A DNA stretch of 64,000 nucleotides from an uncultured Oscillospiraceae bacterium (GTDB taxonomy: Bacteria > Bacillota > Clostridia > Oscillospirales > Acutalibacteraceae): contig UQDO01000008.1 of the NCBI GenBank assembly GCA_900539855.1, forward strand, positions 1-64,000. Reading direction: 5' to 3'. The position numbers and the translations under genes were made by a program. The notes under the pieces were generated by a model. The model was not told the DNA's origin, made no database searches, and worked only from the letters and a program-made list of their open reading frames with translations. Each line of letters begins with the position of its first letter. The first letter of the stretch is position 1. Positions 19,585 to 27,655 of the stretch are shown in pieces.

Positions 19585-20541
19585 ATGTCAGTAAAAAGGG
19601 AACTTATAAAAATACTGTCCCTCTCTCCCGGCAGGTTTTTCTCGGGGGCTGCTCTGGCGGACACGCTCGGCGTTTCAAGAAACGCTGTCTGGAAGGCAGT
19701 GGAGGCTCTCAGAAAAGACGGGTACGAAATATCTGCTGTGACCAATAAAGGATATTCGCTGTGCGGCGGCACGGCGGTTCTGTCGGCGGAGACGGTCTGC
19801 GCCTTCGCCGACAGCCGTCTTGACGGTGTTTCGGTCAAGGTGTTTGAATCGATAGATTCAACCAATGCCGAGGCAAAGCGGGTTGCCGATAAAACGCCGG
19901 GACCGCTGCTGATATTGGCTGAGCAGCAGACCGCCGGCAGGGGCAGGCTCGGACGCAGCTTTTATTCGCCGCCGGGAACGGGACTTTACATGTCGCTTAT
20001 GTATCATCCGGACACATCTTTGTCGGAAAATCTTTCGGTCACAGCAGCGGCTGCGGTCGCGGTCGTGCGCGCCATAGAGAAGCTGACCGACATGAGGCCT
20101 CAGATAAAATGGGTAAACGATATATTTATAAACGGCAAAAAGGTGTGCGGCATACTGACCGAGGCCGTGACCGATTTTGAAAGCGGCACCGACCTTTCCG
20201 TCATTGTCGGAATAGGGATAAATGTCACCACTGAAAGCTTTCCGCCGGAGGTCGGGGAAACGGCGGCAAGTATCGGCGTATCGCGGCTTGACCGCAACCG
20301 TCTTGCGGCAGAGGTCGCAGCAGAGCTGCTGCGTCTTATAAAAGACCTCAGTGACAGATCATTTATGGAAGATTACAGGCAGCACTCTATGGTCATAGGC
20401 AGGGAAATAACCTATATAAAAAACGGAATATCGCATAGCGCTACGGCAATTTCAATAGACGATGACGGGGGACTCAAGGTCTTGGGCGATCAGGGAATAA
20501 CGGTTCTTAGCACAGGGGAAATCACACTCAGGGTGAAATAA
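19585..20541 (+). CDS. birA: Bifunctional biotin ligase / biotin operon repressor BirA
   Basis: A 318-residue protein with an N-terminal winged helix (residues 1-60, SGAALADTLGVSRNAVWKAV), the biotin ligase core with the adenylate loop GRGRLGRSF, the biotin-binding KWVNDIFING, GILTEA, and a C-terminal SH3-like domain. It attaches biotin to carboxylase carrier proteins and, when loaded, represses biotin genes. The ATG at 19585 starts the helix-turn-helix; an upstream in-frame ATG lies inside the previous gene. No biotin synthesis gene is nearby. Confidence 0.93.
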   Translation: MSVKRELIKILSLSPGRFFSGAALADTLGVSRNAVWKAVEALRKDGYEISAVTNKGYSLCGGTAVLSAETVCAFADSRLDGVSVKVFESIDSTNAEAKRVADKTPGPLLILAEQQTAGRGRLGRSFYSPPGTGLYMSLMYHPDTSLSENLSVTAAAAVAVVRAIEKLTDMRPQIKWVNDIFINGKKVCGILTEAVTDFESGTDLSVIVGIGINVTTESFPPEVGETAASIGVSRLDRNRLAAEVAAELLRLIKDLSDRSFMEDYRQHSMVIGREITYIKNGISHSATAISIDDDGGLKVLGDQGITVLSTGEITLRVK

Positions 20542-20567
20542 ATATAATTTAAAGGATGGTGCTTTTT

Positions 20568-22316
20568 ATGAAAAGGTATATCGCACTTACACTCATGTTT
20601 CTCTTTGCGTTTACGCTGTTTGCAGGCTGCAACGATAAAACAGCGGACGGTACCGGGACTTCGGGCAGCAAAGATTCCGCACAAAGGGTCGTTGATTTTG
20701 CGAAAGAGGGGTTTTCGGTCGTCCGCACGGGCGGTGACGAAAAAATGTCGGCGCTTGCCTCAGACATTTTTAAAGCCGTAAAGGAAAATACCGGCGAAAG
20801 GCTGAGCAATGTTGACGATACGACCGAAGTCAATCCGAAGGGTGAAATAATAATCGGTGCAACCTCGCGTCCGCAGTCCGAAAAGGCAAAGCAGATGATA
20901 TGGGAGCACGGCACCGGACGTGCAAACGAATATATAGTTGCATTTATTGACGGCAGTATAGTTATAAACGCCATGAGCGATGATGCGCTCAATGCTGCCG
21001 TTTCACACTTCATAGAAACCTATTGCAGGGAATGTAAATTCGACACGTCAACGGTCGATGTGCATAAAGACACTGAAAATTATACCGACATCACACTGTC
21101 GGGTGTAAATATAGGAAAATATAAGATAGTTATGCCGAGGTATAACGTGTCATATCTTGTGTCGTCGGAAGCCGAAAAGCTGCATGACACGCTGCTGCAA
21201 AAAACGGGCTATTCGCTCGATATTATAAGGGACGACTCCGCCGCGTCGGAATATGAAATAATCATCGACAAGTCAAACAGGGACGGCGTTGCCGACTCGC
21301 TCTCAAAAACCGATTACGAGCTGAGACCGGACGGCAGCAAGCTGTATGTATCGGGCGGCAAAAACTATTCCACCGCCGTCGCCGTTCAGAAGCTGACGGC
21401 TATGGTTGGCACTGCGTCGGGAGAACTTATTTCCTCAGCCGTGAAGGAAAGCTGTTCGGAAAGCGCTGCGGTACTGGACGGCTATAAACTCAAATGGACG
21501 GATGAATTTGACACCCTCGACCGCTCGTTCTGGTTTATAAAGGAGGGCGAGGAGGAGAAAAAATTCAACGGCTGGTACGGCATGAGACCCTATCGTTCAA
21601 GTACCGCCGATAACCTTTATACAAACGACGGCAAGCTGTATTTAAGGGCGACATATGATGATAAGTACTTCTACGGTTCAATGATAAACACGAAAAATTC
21701 GCTCAATTTCACATACGGATATATGGAAATGAGCGCGAGAATACCTGACGGTGACGGTATCTGGAGTGACTTTTGGACCTGGAGCAACGAGCAGGATCAT
21801 ATGGAGATCGATATAGCCGAGTGCTGGAGCGGCGGATCATATTATGTAAACTATCTGCATGAGCTTTTAAAGGGGCCGGACGGAAAATATCTTGATATCA
21901 CGCCGGCGCACTCATTTGTTACAAAGTATGGTTCGTTTGCCGAACGTCCGAGGTCGCTGACCGAGGAATACAAAGCTAATTATGATAATTCCATGAATAA
22001 GGAGTATCATTCGATAGGCGCCATATGGGATGAGGAAAAGGTGGTTTGCGTGCGCGACGGCGAAGTCACGTTCACCTATACCTACAAGGGCACAAACAAT
22101 GAGCATCTTTACAAAATACCGCATTATATAATGCTCTCCATGCTGGTCGGATCAAATCAGCTCAACAAAACGCCGGAGCAGATAAGGAGCGACGGCTCGT
22201 CTATTTTGAATCCGCTGCTCGACGCCGATTATTGGTCTGATGAGCGCGCCTGTTTTATAATCGACTATGTACAGATTTTCCAGAAGGACGGCTGGTACAT
22301 GAATTTTGGCAGGTAA
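20568..22316 (+). CDS. Lipoprotein with two repeated N-terminal modules and a GH16 glycosidase domain
   Basis: A secreted 582-residue lipoprotein. The signal peptide ends in the lipobox LFAGC. The N-terminal half holds two copies of an alpha/beta module (conserved pattern EIIIGxTxR or EIIIDxSNR, later a GG-x-x-Y-x-T/S-A-V segment) that resembles the N-terminal domains of GH20/GH67 enzymes. The C-terminal half is GH16: WTDEFDTLDRSFW, then the catalytic HMEIDIAECW with the two glutamates and the helper aspartate in place. GH16 enzymes cut beta-1,3 or beta-1,3/1,4-glucans, agar or related glycans. AAAGGA precedes the ATG at 20568. The exact substrate is open. Confidence 0.88.
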   Translation: MKRYIALTLMFLFAFTLFAGCNDKTADGTGTSGSKDSAQRVVDFAKEGFSVVRTGGDEKMSALASDIFKAVKENTGERLSNVDDTTEVNPKGEIIIGATSRPQSEKAKQMIWEHGTGRANEYIVAFIDGSIVINAMSDDALNAAVSHFIETYCRECKFDTSTVDVHKDTENYTDITLSGVNIGKYKIVMPRYNVSYLVSSEAEKLHDTLLQKTGYSLDIIRDDSAASEYEIIIDKSNRDGVADSLSKTDYELRPDGSKLYVSGGKNYSTAVAVQKLTAMVGTASGELISSAVKESCSESAAVLDGYKLKWTDEFDTLDRSFWFIKEGEEEKKFNGWYGMRPYRSSTADNLYTNDGKLYLRATYDDKYFYGSMINTKNSLNFTYGYMEMSARIPDGDGIWSDFWTWSNEQDHMEIDIAECWSGGSYYVNYLHELLKGPDGKYLDITPAHSFVTKYGSFAERPRSLTEEYKANYDNSMNKEYHSIGAIWDEEKVVCVRDGEVTFTYTYKGTNNEHLYKIPHYIMLSMLVGSNQLNKTPEQIRSDGSSILNPLLDADYWSDERACFIIDYVQIFQKDGWYMNFGR

Positions 22317-22390
22317 GCATTAAATGACTGGTGCTGTAAGCAGTTTCGCGCCTTGACATATTAGAATATCCTACAGAATAACGCAGCAAC

Positions 22391-22420
22391 ACGGCAGGAC
22401 TTTGTTCCTGCCGTGTCTTT
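22391..22420 (+). terminator. Terminator after the GH16 lipoprotein gene
   Basis: Perfect 9-bp stem ACGGCAGGA / TCCTGCCGT, six-base loop, followed by GTCTTTT. Confidence 0.9.
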
Positions 22421-22429
22421 TGCACATAT

Positions 22430-22453
22430 AGCGATAAACTAAAATTTATCGCT
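22430..22453. promoter_or_regulatory. Perfect 9-bp inverted repeat upstream of the second GH16 gene
   Basis: AGCGATAAA and TTTATCGCT are separated by CTAAAA. The 450-bp gap between the two GH16 genes also holds the terminator above and an AT-rich stretch (22600-22720) with repeated TTGATTTT blocks. The repeat has no T tail and could be an operator; this is inference only. Confidence 0.35.
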
Positions 22454-22780
22454 GTATGGATTTAAAACAAACCGGCGGAAGCCGGGCGTCTGCCATGGAT
22501 TTATAAAAACTAAAACGGCATAACCTCCATGCCTCTATTAATATCGATTTTCTGCTTTTAAAAACGGTATTTGAGGTTTGATTCCATGCGTTATATCTGA
22601 TTTTTGCCTGTATCTGTGCCGGGCTTTGAAATTATTTATTTGATTTTTGATAAAATCGGCACTATTAATAAATTGATTTTGAAATCATCATTGATTTTTG
22701 GTGAAAATATGCTACAATGACCTTGGAATTTACGATTCCGGTAAAACCGGTTCAATCCGGACACATTGGAGGCAGCGCTC

Positions 22781-23974
22781 ATGAAGATCAATAACATTCC
22801 TGCGAAAGAATTCAGAATTGTCCGTCCGCACTACAATTCATCGTTTTTAACTGAGGTTCAGATCGAGGCGTTGAAGAAGATCTGCTACGGTAAGGATGCA
22901 AGAGAAACTGTGGACGATGTCGGCGAGGCACCGGCAAAATACGAAATTGTTGTCGGTAACACAAACCGTTCGGGCAGTCTGGCAATCGATGATTATGATT
23001 CATTTTCCGTGCGGATAGAGGGCGATAAGGTTTACCTTAACGGCGGCAGCCCGTACGCTACGGCTGCGGCGGTAAAAAGCTTTGCGAAGCTTTTGAAATC
23101 GCACAGTGTTACCGATGCCGACTCATTCTGCGGCAGCTATAAGGAATATGAAAAAACTGTCGACCGCAAACTGGAGTACACACCGCGCTGGATAGACGAT
23201 TTTGACGGTGACAGCGTAGACACGTCAAAATGGTATCTCATAAATGAGGAATACACTGGCAAGGGTCCCGACGGGCTGAGCGGCAAAAACGGCAAGCGTG
23301 CCTTCAGGTCATCCTCTCCGGATGTGACCTACATAAAAAACGGATGCTTCAACGTCAACTTTTCTCAGGATGAGCACAACTACTACGGCGGAACGCTGAG
23401 GGCATATGAAAAGCTGCAGTTCAAATACGGTTACATGGAGACCAGCGCCAAACTGCCCAAGGGCAGCGGATTCTGGAACACTCTATGGCTGAGTTCCATT
23501 CAAAAAGACCTCCGTATTCTGCCTGAAATAGATGTAAATGAAAGCTTCGGCAGTGCCGCTGAGGTCAGAGCCAATGTGCATATCTGGCCGAACGCAAAGT
23601 TAAAGGAGGAAGGTCATGCCCATCATTCCTTTGACGATCTGAAGCAGGGGGGCAGGACGTTTGCATGCCCCGATTCAAAGCTGTTCTGCGATGATTTTCA
23701 CACCTTCGGTGTGCTTTGGACCGATCACAGCATTTCTTTCACCGGCGACGGCAGGATATACTGCACGCTTGATCTTGCAGTTGACCCGGACTTTGTTGAA
23801 GCGTTCACCACAACCAAAATGTATCCGATCTTAAGCGGAACTCCCGGCTTTTCGAACTGCCCGTGGCCGCAGAGCGCGACCGAGGAAGAATGGAAGAATA
23901 CCAACAAGTATATAGTCGATTATGTACATCTTTATCAGCTGGATGACGGTGTAAGCGAGCTTACCACAGAATAA
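22781..23974 (+). CDS. GH16-family glycosidase without a signal peptide
   Basis: A 397-residue protein. Residues 10-115 repeat the N-terminal module of the upstream GH16 lipoprotein (IVRPHYNSSFL, YEIVVGNTNRSG, VYLNGGSPYATAAAVKSF). Residues 135-395 are GH16, beginning WIDDFDGDSVDTSKWY, with the catalytic motif PEIDVNESFG keeping both glutamates and the aspartate. The ATG at 22781 is preceded by GGAGG at 22768-22772. No signal peptide or lipobox is visible, which is unusual for this family. Paralogy and proximity to the lipoprotein suggest that the two act on the same glycan. Confidence 0.83.
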   Translation: MKINNIPAKEFRIVRPHYNSSFLTEVQIEALKKICYGKDARETVDDVGEAPAKYEIVVGNTNRSGSLAIDDYDSFSVRIEGDKVYLNGGSPYATAAAVKSFAKLLKSHSVTDADSFCGSYKEYEKTVDRKLEYTPRWIDDFDGDSVDTSKWYLINEEYTGKGPDGLSGKNGKRAFRSSSPDVTYIKNGCFNVNFSQDEHNYYGGTLRAYEKLQFKYGYMETSAKLPKGSGFWNTLWLSSIQKDLRILPEIDVNESFGSAAEVRANVHIWPNAKLKEEGHAHHSFDDLKQGGRTFACPDSKLFCDDFHTFGVLWTDHSISFTGDGRIYCTLDLAVDPDFVEAFTTTKMYPILSGTPGFSNCPWPQSATEEEWKNTNKYIVDYVHLYQLDDGVSELTTE

Positions 23975-24053
23975 TACCAAATGATCGGCTGTATTCGGTC
24001 CGATCTTTTACAGCCCTGAATTCAGACACATCAGGTAAATCCTAACGATATGA

Positions 24054-24346
24054 AAGCAGCCGCCGGATTTCCGGCGGCTGCTTGAGCGTGTCGAAAAAGT
24101 CGACACGCTTTTGGACGGGAATGCCGCTCGCTCGAAAATCAAAGATTTTCGGACTGCGCTCTATCCCCGCCAATACCACCCCAGTGTCCTTGAAAAACCG
24201 CTATATTCTGCGGTTTTTCGCTTACAAGGTGTTTTTCCGCCGCGCATGTCAGCGGAAAAACAGAAAATGCAGCATAACCGACGAAAGAGTGGACTTTGAG
24301 GTTTATCGACAGACTGAAGCAGCCGCCGGATTTCCGGCGGCTGCTT
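24054..24346. repeat. Hairpin-rich intergenic element bounded by a duplicated terminator stem
   Basis: An identical 30-base palindromic unit (AAGCAGCCGCCGG, then its complement) occurs at 24054-24083 and 24317-24346. Between them lie at least four further strong hairpins: AGCGTGTCGA/TCGACACGCT, GAAAATC/GATTTTC, GAAAAACCGC/GCGGTTTTTC and TTTTTCCGC/GCGGAAAAA. There is no coding signal. The second copy, with a T-rich tail, would serve as terminator for the GH16 gene and, read backwards, for pyrG. The element looks like a mobile or amplified intergenic repeat that split or duplicated the terminator. Confidence 0.65.
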
Positions 24347-24360
24347 ACTTTTAGCTGTAA

Positions 24361-25932
24361 TTATTTTAAAGCGGCTTCGACAAACGCTTTGAAAACGGGG
24401 TGTGCGCGGTTGGGACGCGACACAAACTGCGGAGCGTACTGGACGCCGACAAAGAATTTCTTTCCGGGCAGCTCCACAGCCTCGGTCAGGTGTCCGTCAG
24501 GGGACAGCGCCGAAAACTTCATGCCTGCCGCGCTGAGCGCAGGTCGGAAGCTGCTGTTGACCTCGTGGTCACAGTTGTGGCGTTCGTATATAAGCTCGTC
24601 GCCGTAAATTCCGTAAAGCAGCGAGCCTTCGGCTATTTTGCAGGGGGCAAGTCCCTTGCGCGCTACAGGGGTGTCCCCGGTAACGGCATCAACAAGTGCC
24701 GCTACTACAGGTGTGCAGTCCGGTTCGAATTCGGTTGATCCGGCATTTTCAATATTGGCGACATTTTTTGCAAATTCGGTCACGGCGCCGAGCATACCGC
24801 CGCCGATCCCTAAGAACGGGACATCATTTTCACGGCAGAACTTCGCTGCAAGCTCGTATCCCGAGAGACCGCTTTCCGAACGGTAGCCCACCGCTATTAC
24901 GCCGTCAAGACCCGAAAGCTCGTCGGCAGTTACGGTGTTTGAGCATATCCACTTTACATCGCATTTTGTTTTGGTTGCAAATCCGGCGTGATCGACAGCC
25001 TCCGCAACCGAAAGGTAGGCGTCGTGATATTCCGTATATTCGCCGACAAGACCTATTTTCACCTCGTGCTCCGGCTGCCTGCCGTTTTCGACCATAAGTG
25101 TCCAGTCGGTAAGGTCGGGCTCGGTGTTTTTAAGCTCAAGATGATCGCAGACGGCTTTGCCAAGTCCCTCATACTCAAGATTGAGCGGCACGTCATAGAC
25201 CGACGGCGCTGGGATATAAGGTATAACATCCTTGCTTTCTATGTTGCAGAAAAGACCTATTTTTGCCCTCATTGATTCCTCAAGCGGCAGACCGCAGCGG
25301 CAGACCAGAATATTGGGCTGGATGCCTATTGACAGCATTTCCTTGACGCTGTGCTGGGTCGGCTTGGTCTTGAGCTCGCTCGATCCGGAAATAAAAGGTA
25401 CCAGCGTTACATGCACAAACAGCGCATTTTCAGTGCCGACCTCCGAGGCTATCTGGCGTATAGCCTCCAAAAAGGGCTGGCTTTCGATATCGCCGACGGT
25501 GCCGCCGATATCGGTTATAACTATATCGACATCCTCTGCGTTGCCGAGCGCATAAACGAGGCTCTTTATCTCGGATGTGACATGAGGAATTACCTGGACG
25601 GCTTTGCCGCCGTATTCGCCGCGGCGCTCCTTATTTATGACATTATAATATATACGTCCGGTGGTGACATTTGAATTCACATTAAGGTTTTCATCGGTAA
25701 ACCTCTCATAGTGACCGACGTTGACGCCCTCAAGCGCGCCGTCGTCGGTAACGAAGGTCTCTCCCTGGAGCAGAGGGCTGAGGCTTCCCGGATCAAGATT
25801 TATATAAGGATCGAATTTCTGCATGGCGACGCGGTAGCCCCTTGATTTCAGCAGCCTGCCGAGAGCCGACGCGCAGACGCCCTTTCCAAGTCCGGAAACA
25901 ACGCCGCCTGTCACAAAAATATACTTTGTCAT
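24361..25932 (-). CDS. pyrG: CTP synthase family protein with degenerate glutaminase domain
   Basis: A 523-residue protein aligned end to end with PyrG, which makes CTP from UTP, ATP and glutamine-derived ammonia. The amidoligase P-loop (GGVVSGLGKG), DPYINLDPG, KPTQHSVKEM and IGGTVGDIES regions are present, but two metal-ligand positions differ (Asn71 for Asp; Asp141 for Glu). In the glutaminase half the nucleophile motif GICLGMQ reads GIGGGML (Gly377 for Cys), HPEF reads APQF (Ala500, Gln502), and the oxyanion PGGFG motif is lost. Glutamine hydrolysis should be impossible. GGAGG precedes the ATG at 25932. Either an ammonia-dependent enzyme or a paralog with another role. Confidence 0.85.
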   Translation of the reverse strand: MTKYIFVTGGVVSGLGKGVCASALGRLLKSRGYRVAMQKFDPYINLDPGSLSPLLQGETFVTDDGALEGVNVGHYERFTDENLNVNSNVTTGRIYYNVINKERRGEYGGKAVQVIPHVTSEIKSLVYALGNAEDVDIVITDIGGTVGDIESQPFLEAIRQIASEVGTENALFVHVTLVPFISGSSELKTKPTQHSVKEMLSIGIQPNILVCRCGLPLEESMRAKIGLFCNIESKDVIPYIPAPSVYDVPLNLEYEGLGKAVCDHLELKNTEPDLTDWTLMVENGRQPEHEVKIGLVGEYTEYHDAYLSVAEAVDHAGFATKTKCDVKWICSNTVTADELSGLDGVIAVGYRSESGLSGYELAAKFCRENDVPFLGIGGGMLGAVTEFAKNVANIENAGSTEFEPDCTPVVAALVDAVTGDTPVARKGLAPCKIAEGSLLYGIYGDELIYERHNCDHEVNSSFRPALSAAGMKFSALSPDGHLTEAVELPGKKFFVGVQYAPQFVSRPNRAHPVFKAFVEAALK

Positions 25933-26149
25933 GAGTATCCTCCAATCGATATTTTTCAAATATCTTAAACACTTCCCTTTATTCTAACTTAAAAACCGTC
26001 TTTGGTCAAGTGCGATTTGTGCTTTTTGCGGCGGTATGTTGAAAAATAAGTTTTTTTGTAAACTATTGTAATAAATATTTCAATAATTTTAACTTGTAAA
26101 CTGCCGTCTTTTGAGTTACAATATGAAACATAAGAGAGGTGCAGTAATT

Positions 26150-26407
26150 ATGGATATGGGAAGCAGCCAAAACACGATAACCTTTAACCTCGGCAACGAG
26201 CATGAGATCGAGGTAAGGCGTATAATGCTTGAGGTGTATAATGCCTTGAAGGAAAAGGGATACAATCCCGTCAATCAGATAGTCGGATATATTCTGTCTG
26301 AGGACCCGACATATATCACGACGCATAATAATGCACGCAATCTCATTCGCCGTGTCGACCGGGACACTCTTTTGCAGCTGCTGGTCAAGTATTATCTGAC
26401 GGTGTGA
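26150..26407 (+). CDS. ireB: IreB family regulatory phosphoprotein
   Basis: An 85-residue cytoplasmic protein of the IreB (UPF0297) family. In Enterococcus it is phosphorylated on threonines by the PASTA kinase IreK and modulates cell-envelope stress responses. The family core is clear: [40 protein letters not shown] and [28 protein letters not shown] lies 10 bases before the ATG at 26150. It is usually next to alaS and ruvX; here it stands alone. A PASTA-containing pseudokinase is encoded 11 kb downstream, and the active kinase is not in this window. Confidence 0.93.
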   Translation: MDMGSSQNTITFNLGNEHEIEVRRIMLEVYNALKEKGYNPVNQIVGYILSEDPTYITTHNNARNLIRRVDRDTLLQLLVKYYLTV

Positions 26408-26423
26408 CGAATTGCCTTTTTGA

Positions 26424-26460
26424 GGGACCCCGGGGGAGACTGTGCCTTCGGGATCCTTTC
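26424..26460 (+). terminator. Putative terminator after ireB
   Basis: GGACCCCG can pair with CGGGATCC (one mismatch) around a long loop, followed by TTTCTGTTT. Weaker than the other terminators here. Confidence 0.45.
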
Positions 26461-26494
26461 TGTTTCAGAAGCTTTTTTCGCGGGAGTAAACTAT

Positions 26495-27586
26495 ATGGAA
26501 TCAAAAATACTTACTGCCTGTCCGTCGGTCTATGCGGTGGGCGATGAATACCAGATCTGCGCGCTTGTAAACAGCGAGTGTACCATGTGGGTCGAGGTAG
26601 AGGGGAAATGCTACTTTGACCATTCGAACGGCATACTGCGTTCGGGAAGATTTCTCCATATAGCACATGTGCCGATGACGGCGCTCGACGGAGCAAAGAA
26701 ATACACCGTATATTTACGGCGTATCAACGAGCGCAAGCCGTATTTCACCGATTTCGGAAACACGGAAAGCTCCGAATTCACATTCAAGCCCTGTGTAAAA
26801 AAGGAAAAATACAACATCATCAATTTAGCCGATGCACACAGCCTTGTCGATGAGCCGATAAGATCGGGAAGCTTTTTCGGTGATGAGCTTGATCTGCTGA
26901 TCATGAACGGCGACATCCCGAACCACTGCGGAAATATTGAGTATTTCAAGGCTATATATCTCATATCGGGCGGTATCACAAAGGGCGCAGTACCCTGCAT
27001 TTTCTCACGCGGAAACCACGACATGCGCGGAATATACGCCGAGCAGCTGGCAGACTATACACCGACAATGAACGGCAGGTCATATTACACCTTTAAGGTT
27101 GGACCTATATGGGGCGTGGTGCTTGATGCCGGTGAGGACAAGGCAGATACCTGCCCGGAATACGGGCACACGGTCTGCTGCTCCGCATTCCGCGATGAGG
27201 AGGACAGATTTTTAGATGAGGTGATCGAAAAGGGTGAATATAAAAATGCCGGAATAAGGCTTATAATATGCCATCATCCTTTTACCTTCAGACTCGATCC
27301 GCCATTTGATATCGAGCAGGAAAGGTACGCCGGCTGGGCAAAAAAGCTGCAGAAAATAAGCCCCACCGCAATGCTTTCCGGTCACCTGCATGAGCTGTTT
27401 GCCGAGAACCCGGGAGGGGTGCATGACACCTTCGGAGCTCCGTGCCCGGTCATATGCACATCTCTTTACAGAGGCGACCCGGGGTACCATTGCAGCGGTG
27501 CCGTTACGCTTAGCGGCGACGGGATAGATGTTGTTTACCACGACAGCAAAGGTGAAATAAAGGGCGAGGTAAGGCTCGACCAATAA
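26495..27586 (+). CDS. Metallophosphoesterase
   Basis: A 363-residue calcineurin-like phosphoesterase with an N-terminal beta-sandwich of about 105 residues before the catalytic domain. The metal-binding motifs run in order: LADAHS, MNGDIPNH, SRGNHDMRG, CHHPF and LSGHLHE. GGGAG precedes the ATG at 26495. No signal peptide is visible, so it should be cytoplasmic. The N-terminal beta domain resembles those of purple-acid-phosphatase-like enzymes. It is convergent with the GH31 operon. The substrate is unknown. Confidence 0.85.
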   Translation: MESKILTACPSVYAVGDEYQICALVNSECTMWVEVEGKCYFDHSNGILRSGRFLHIAHVPMTALDGAKKYTVYLRRINERKPYFTDFGNTESSEFTFKPCVKKEKYNIINLADAHSLVDEPIRSGSFFGDELDLLIMNGDIPNHCGNIEYFKAIYLISGGITKGAVPCIFSRGNHDMRGIYAEQLADYTPTMNGRSYYTFKVGPIWGVVLDAGEDKADTCPEYGHTVCCSAFRDEEDRFLDEVIEKGEYKNAGIRLIICHHPFTFRLDPPFDIEQERYAGWAKKLQKISPTAMLSGHLHELFAENPGGVHDTFGAPCPVICTSLYRGDPGYHCSGAVTLSGDGIDVVYHDSKGEIKGEVRLDQ

Positions 27587-27601
27587 GGTTAAAAAAGTAA
27601 A

Positions 27602-27637
27602 GCCCCGAAGTATCGGAAATTTCCGATATTTCGGGGC
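27602..27637. terminator. Bidirectional terminator between the metallophosphoesterase and GH31 genes
   Basis: GCCCCGAA-g-TATCGGAAA pairs with its complement over nearly the whole 36 bases with one internal mismatch. It sits between convergent stops at 27586 and 27656. Confidence 0.85.
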
Positions 27638-27655
27638 GCTTGTTTCTCTTATTAT

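Noticed and set aside
24082..24354. Short frames inside the hairpin-rich element
   Set aside because: They run through perfect hairpins, have no ribosome-binding site and overlap in several frames; treated as non-coding repeat.
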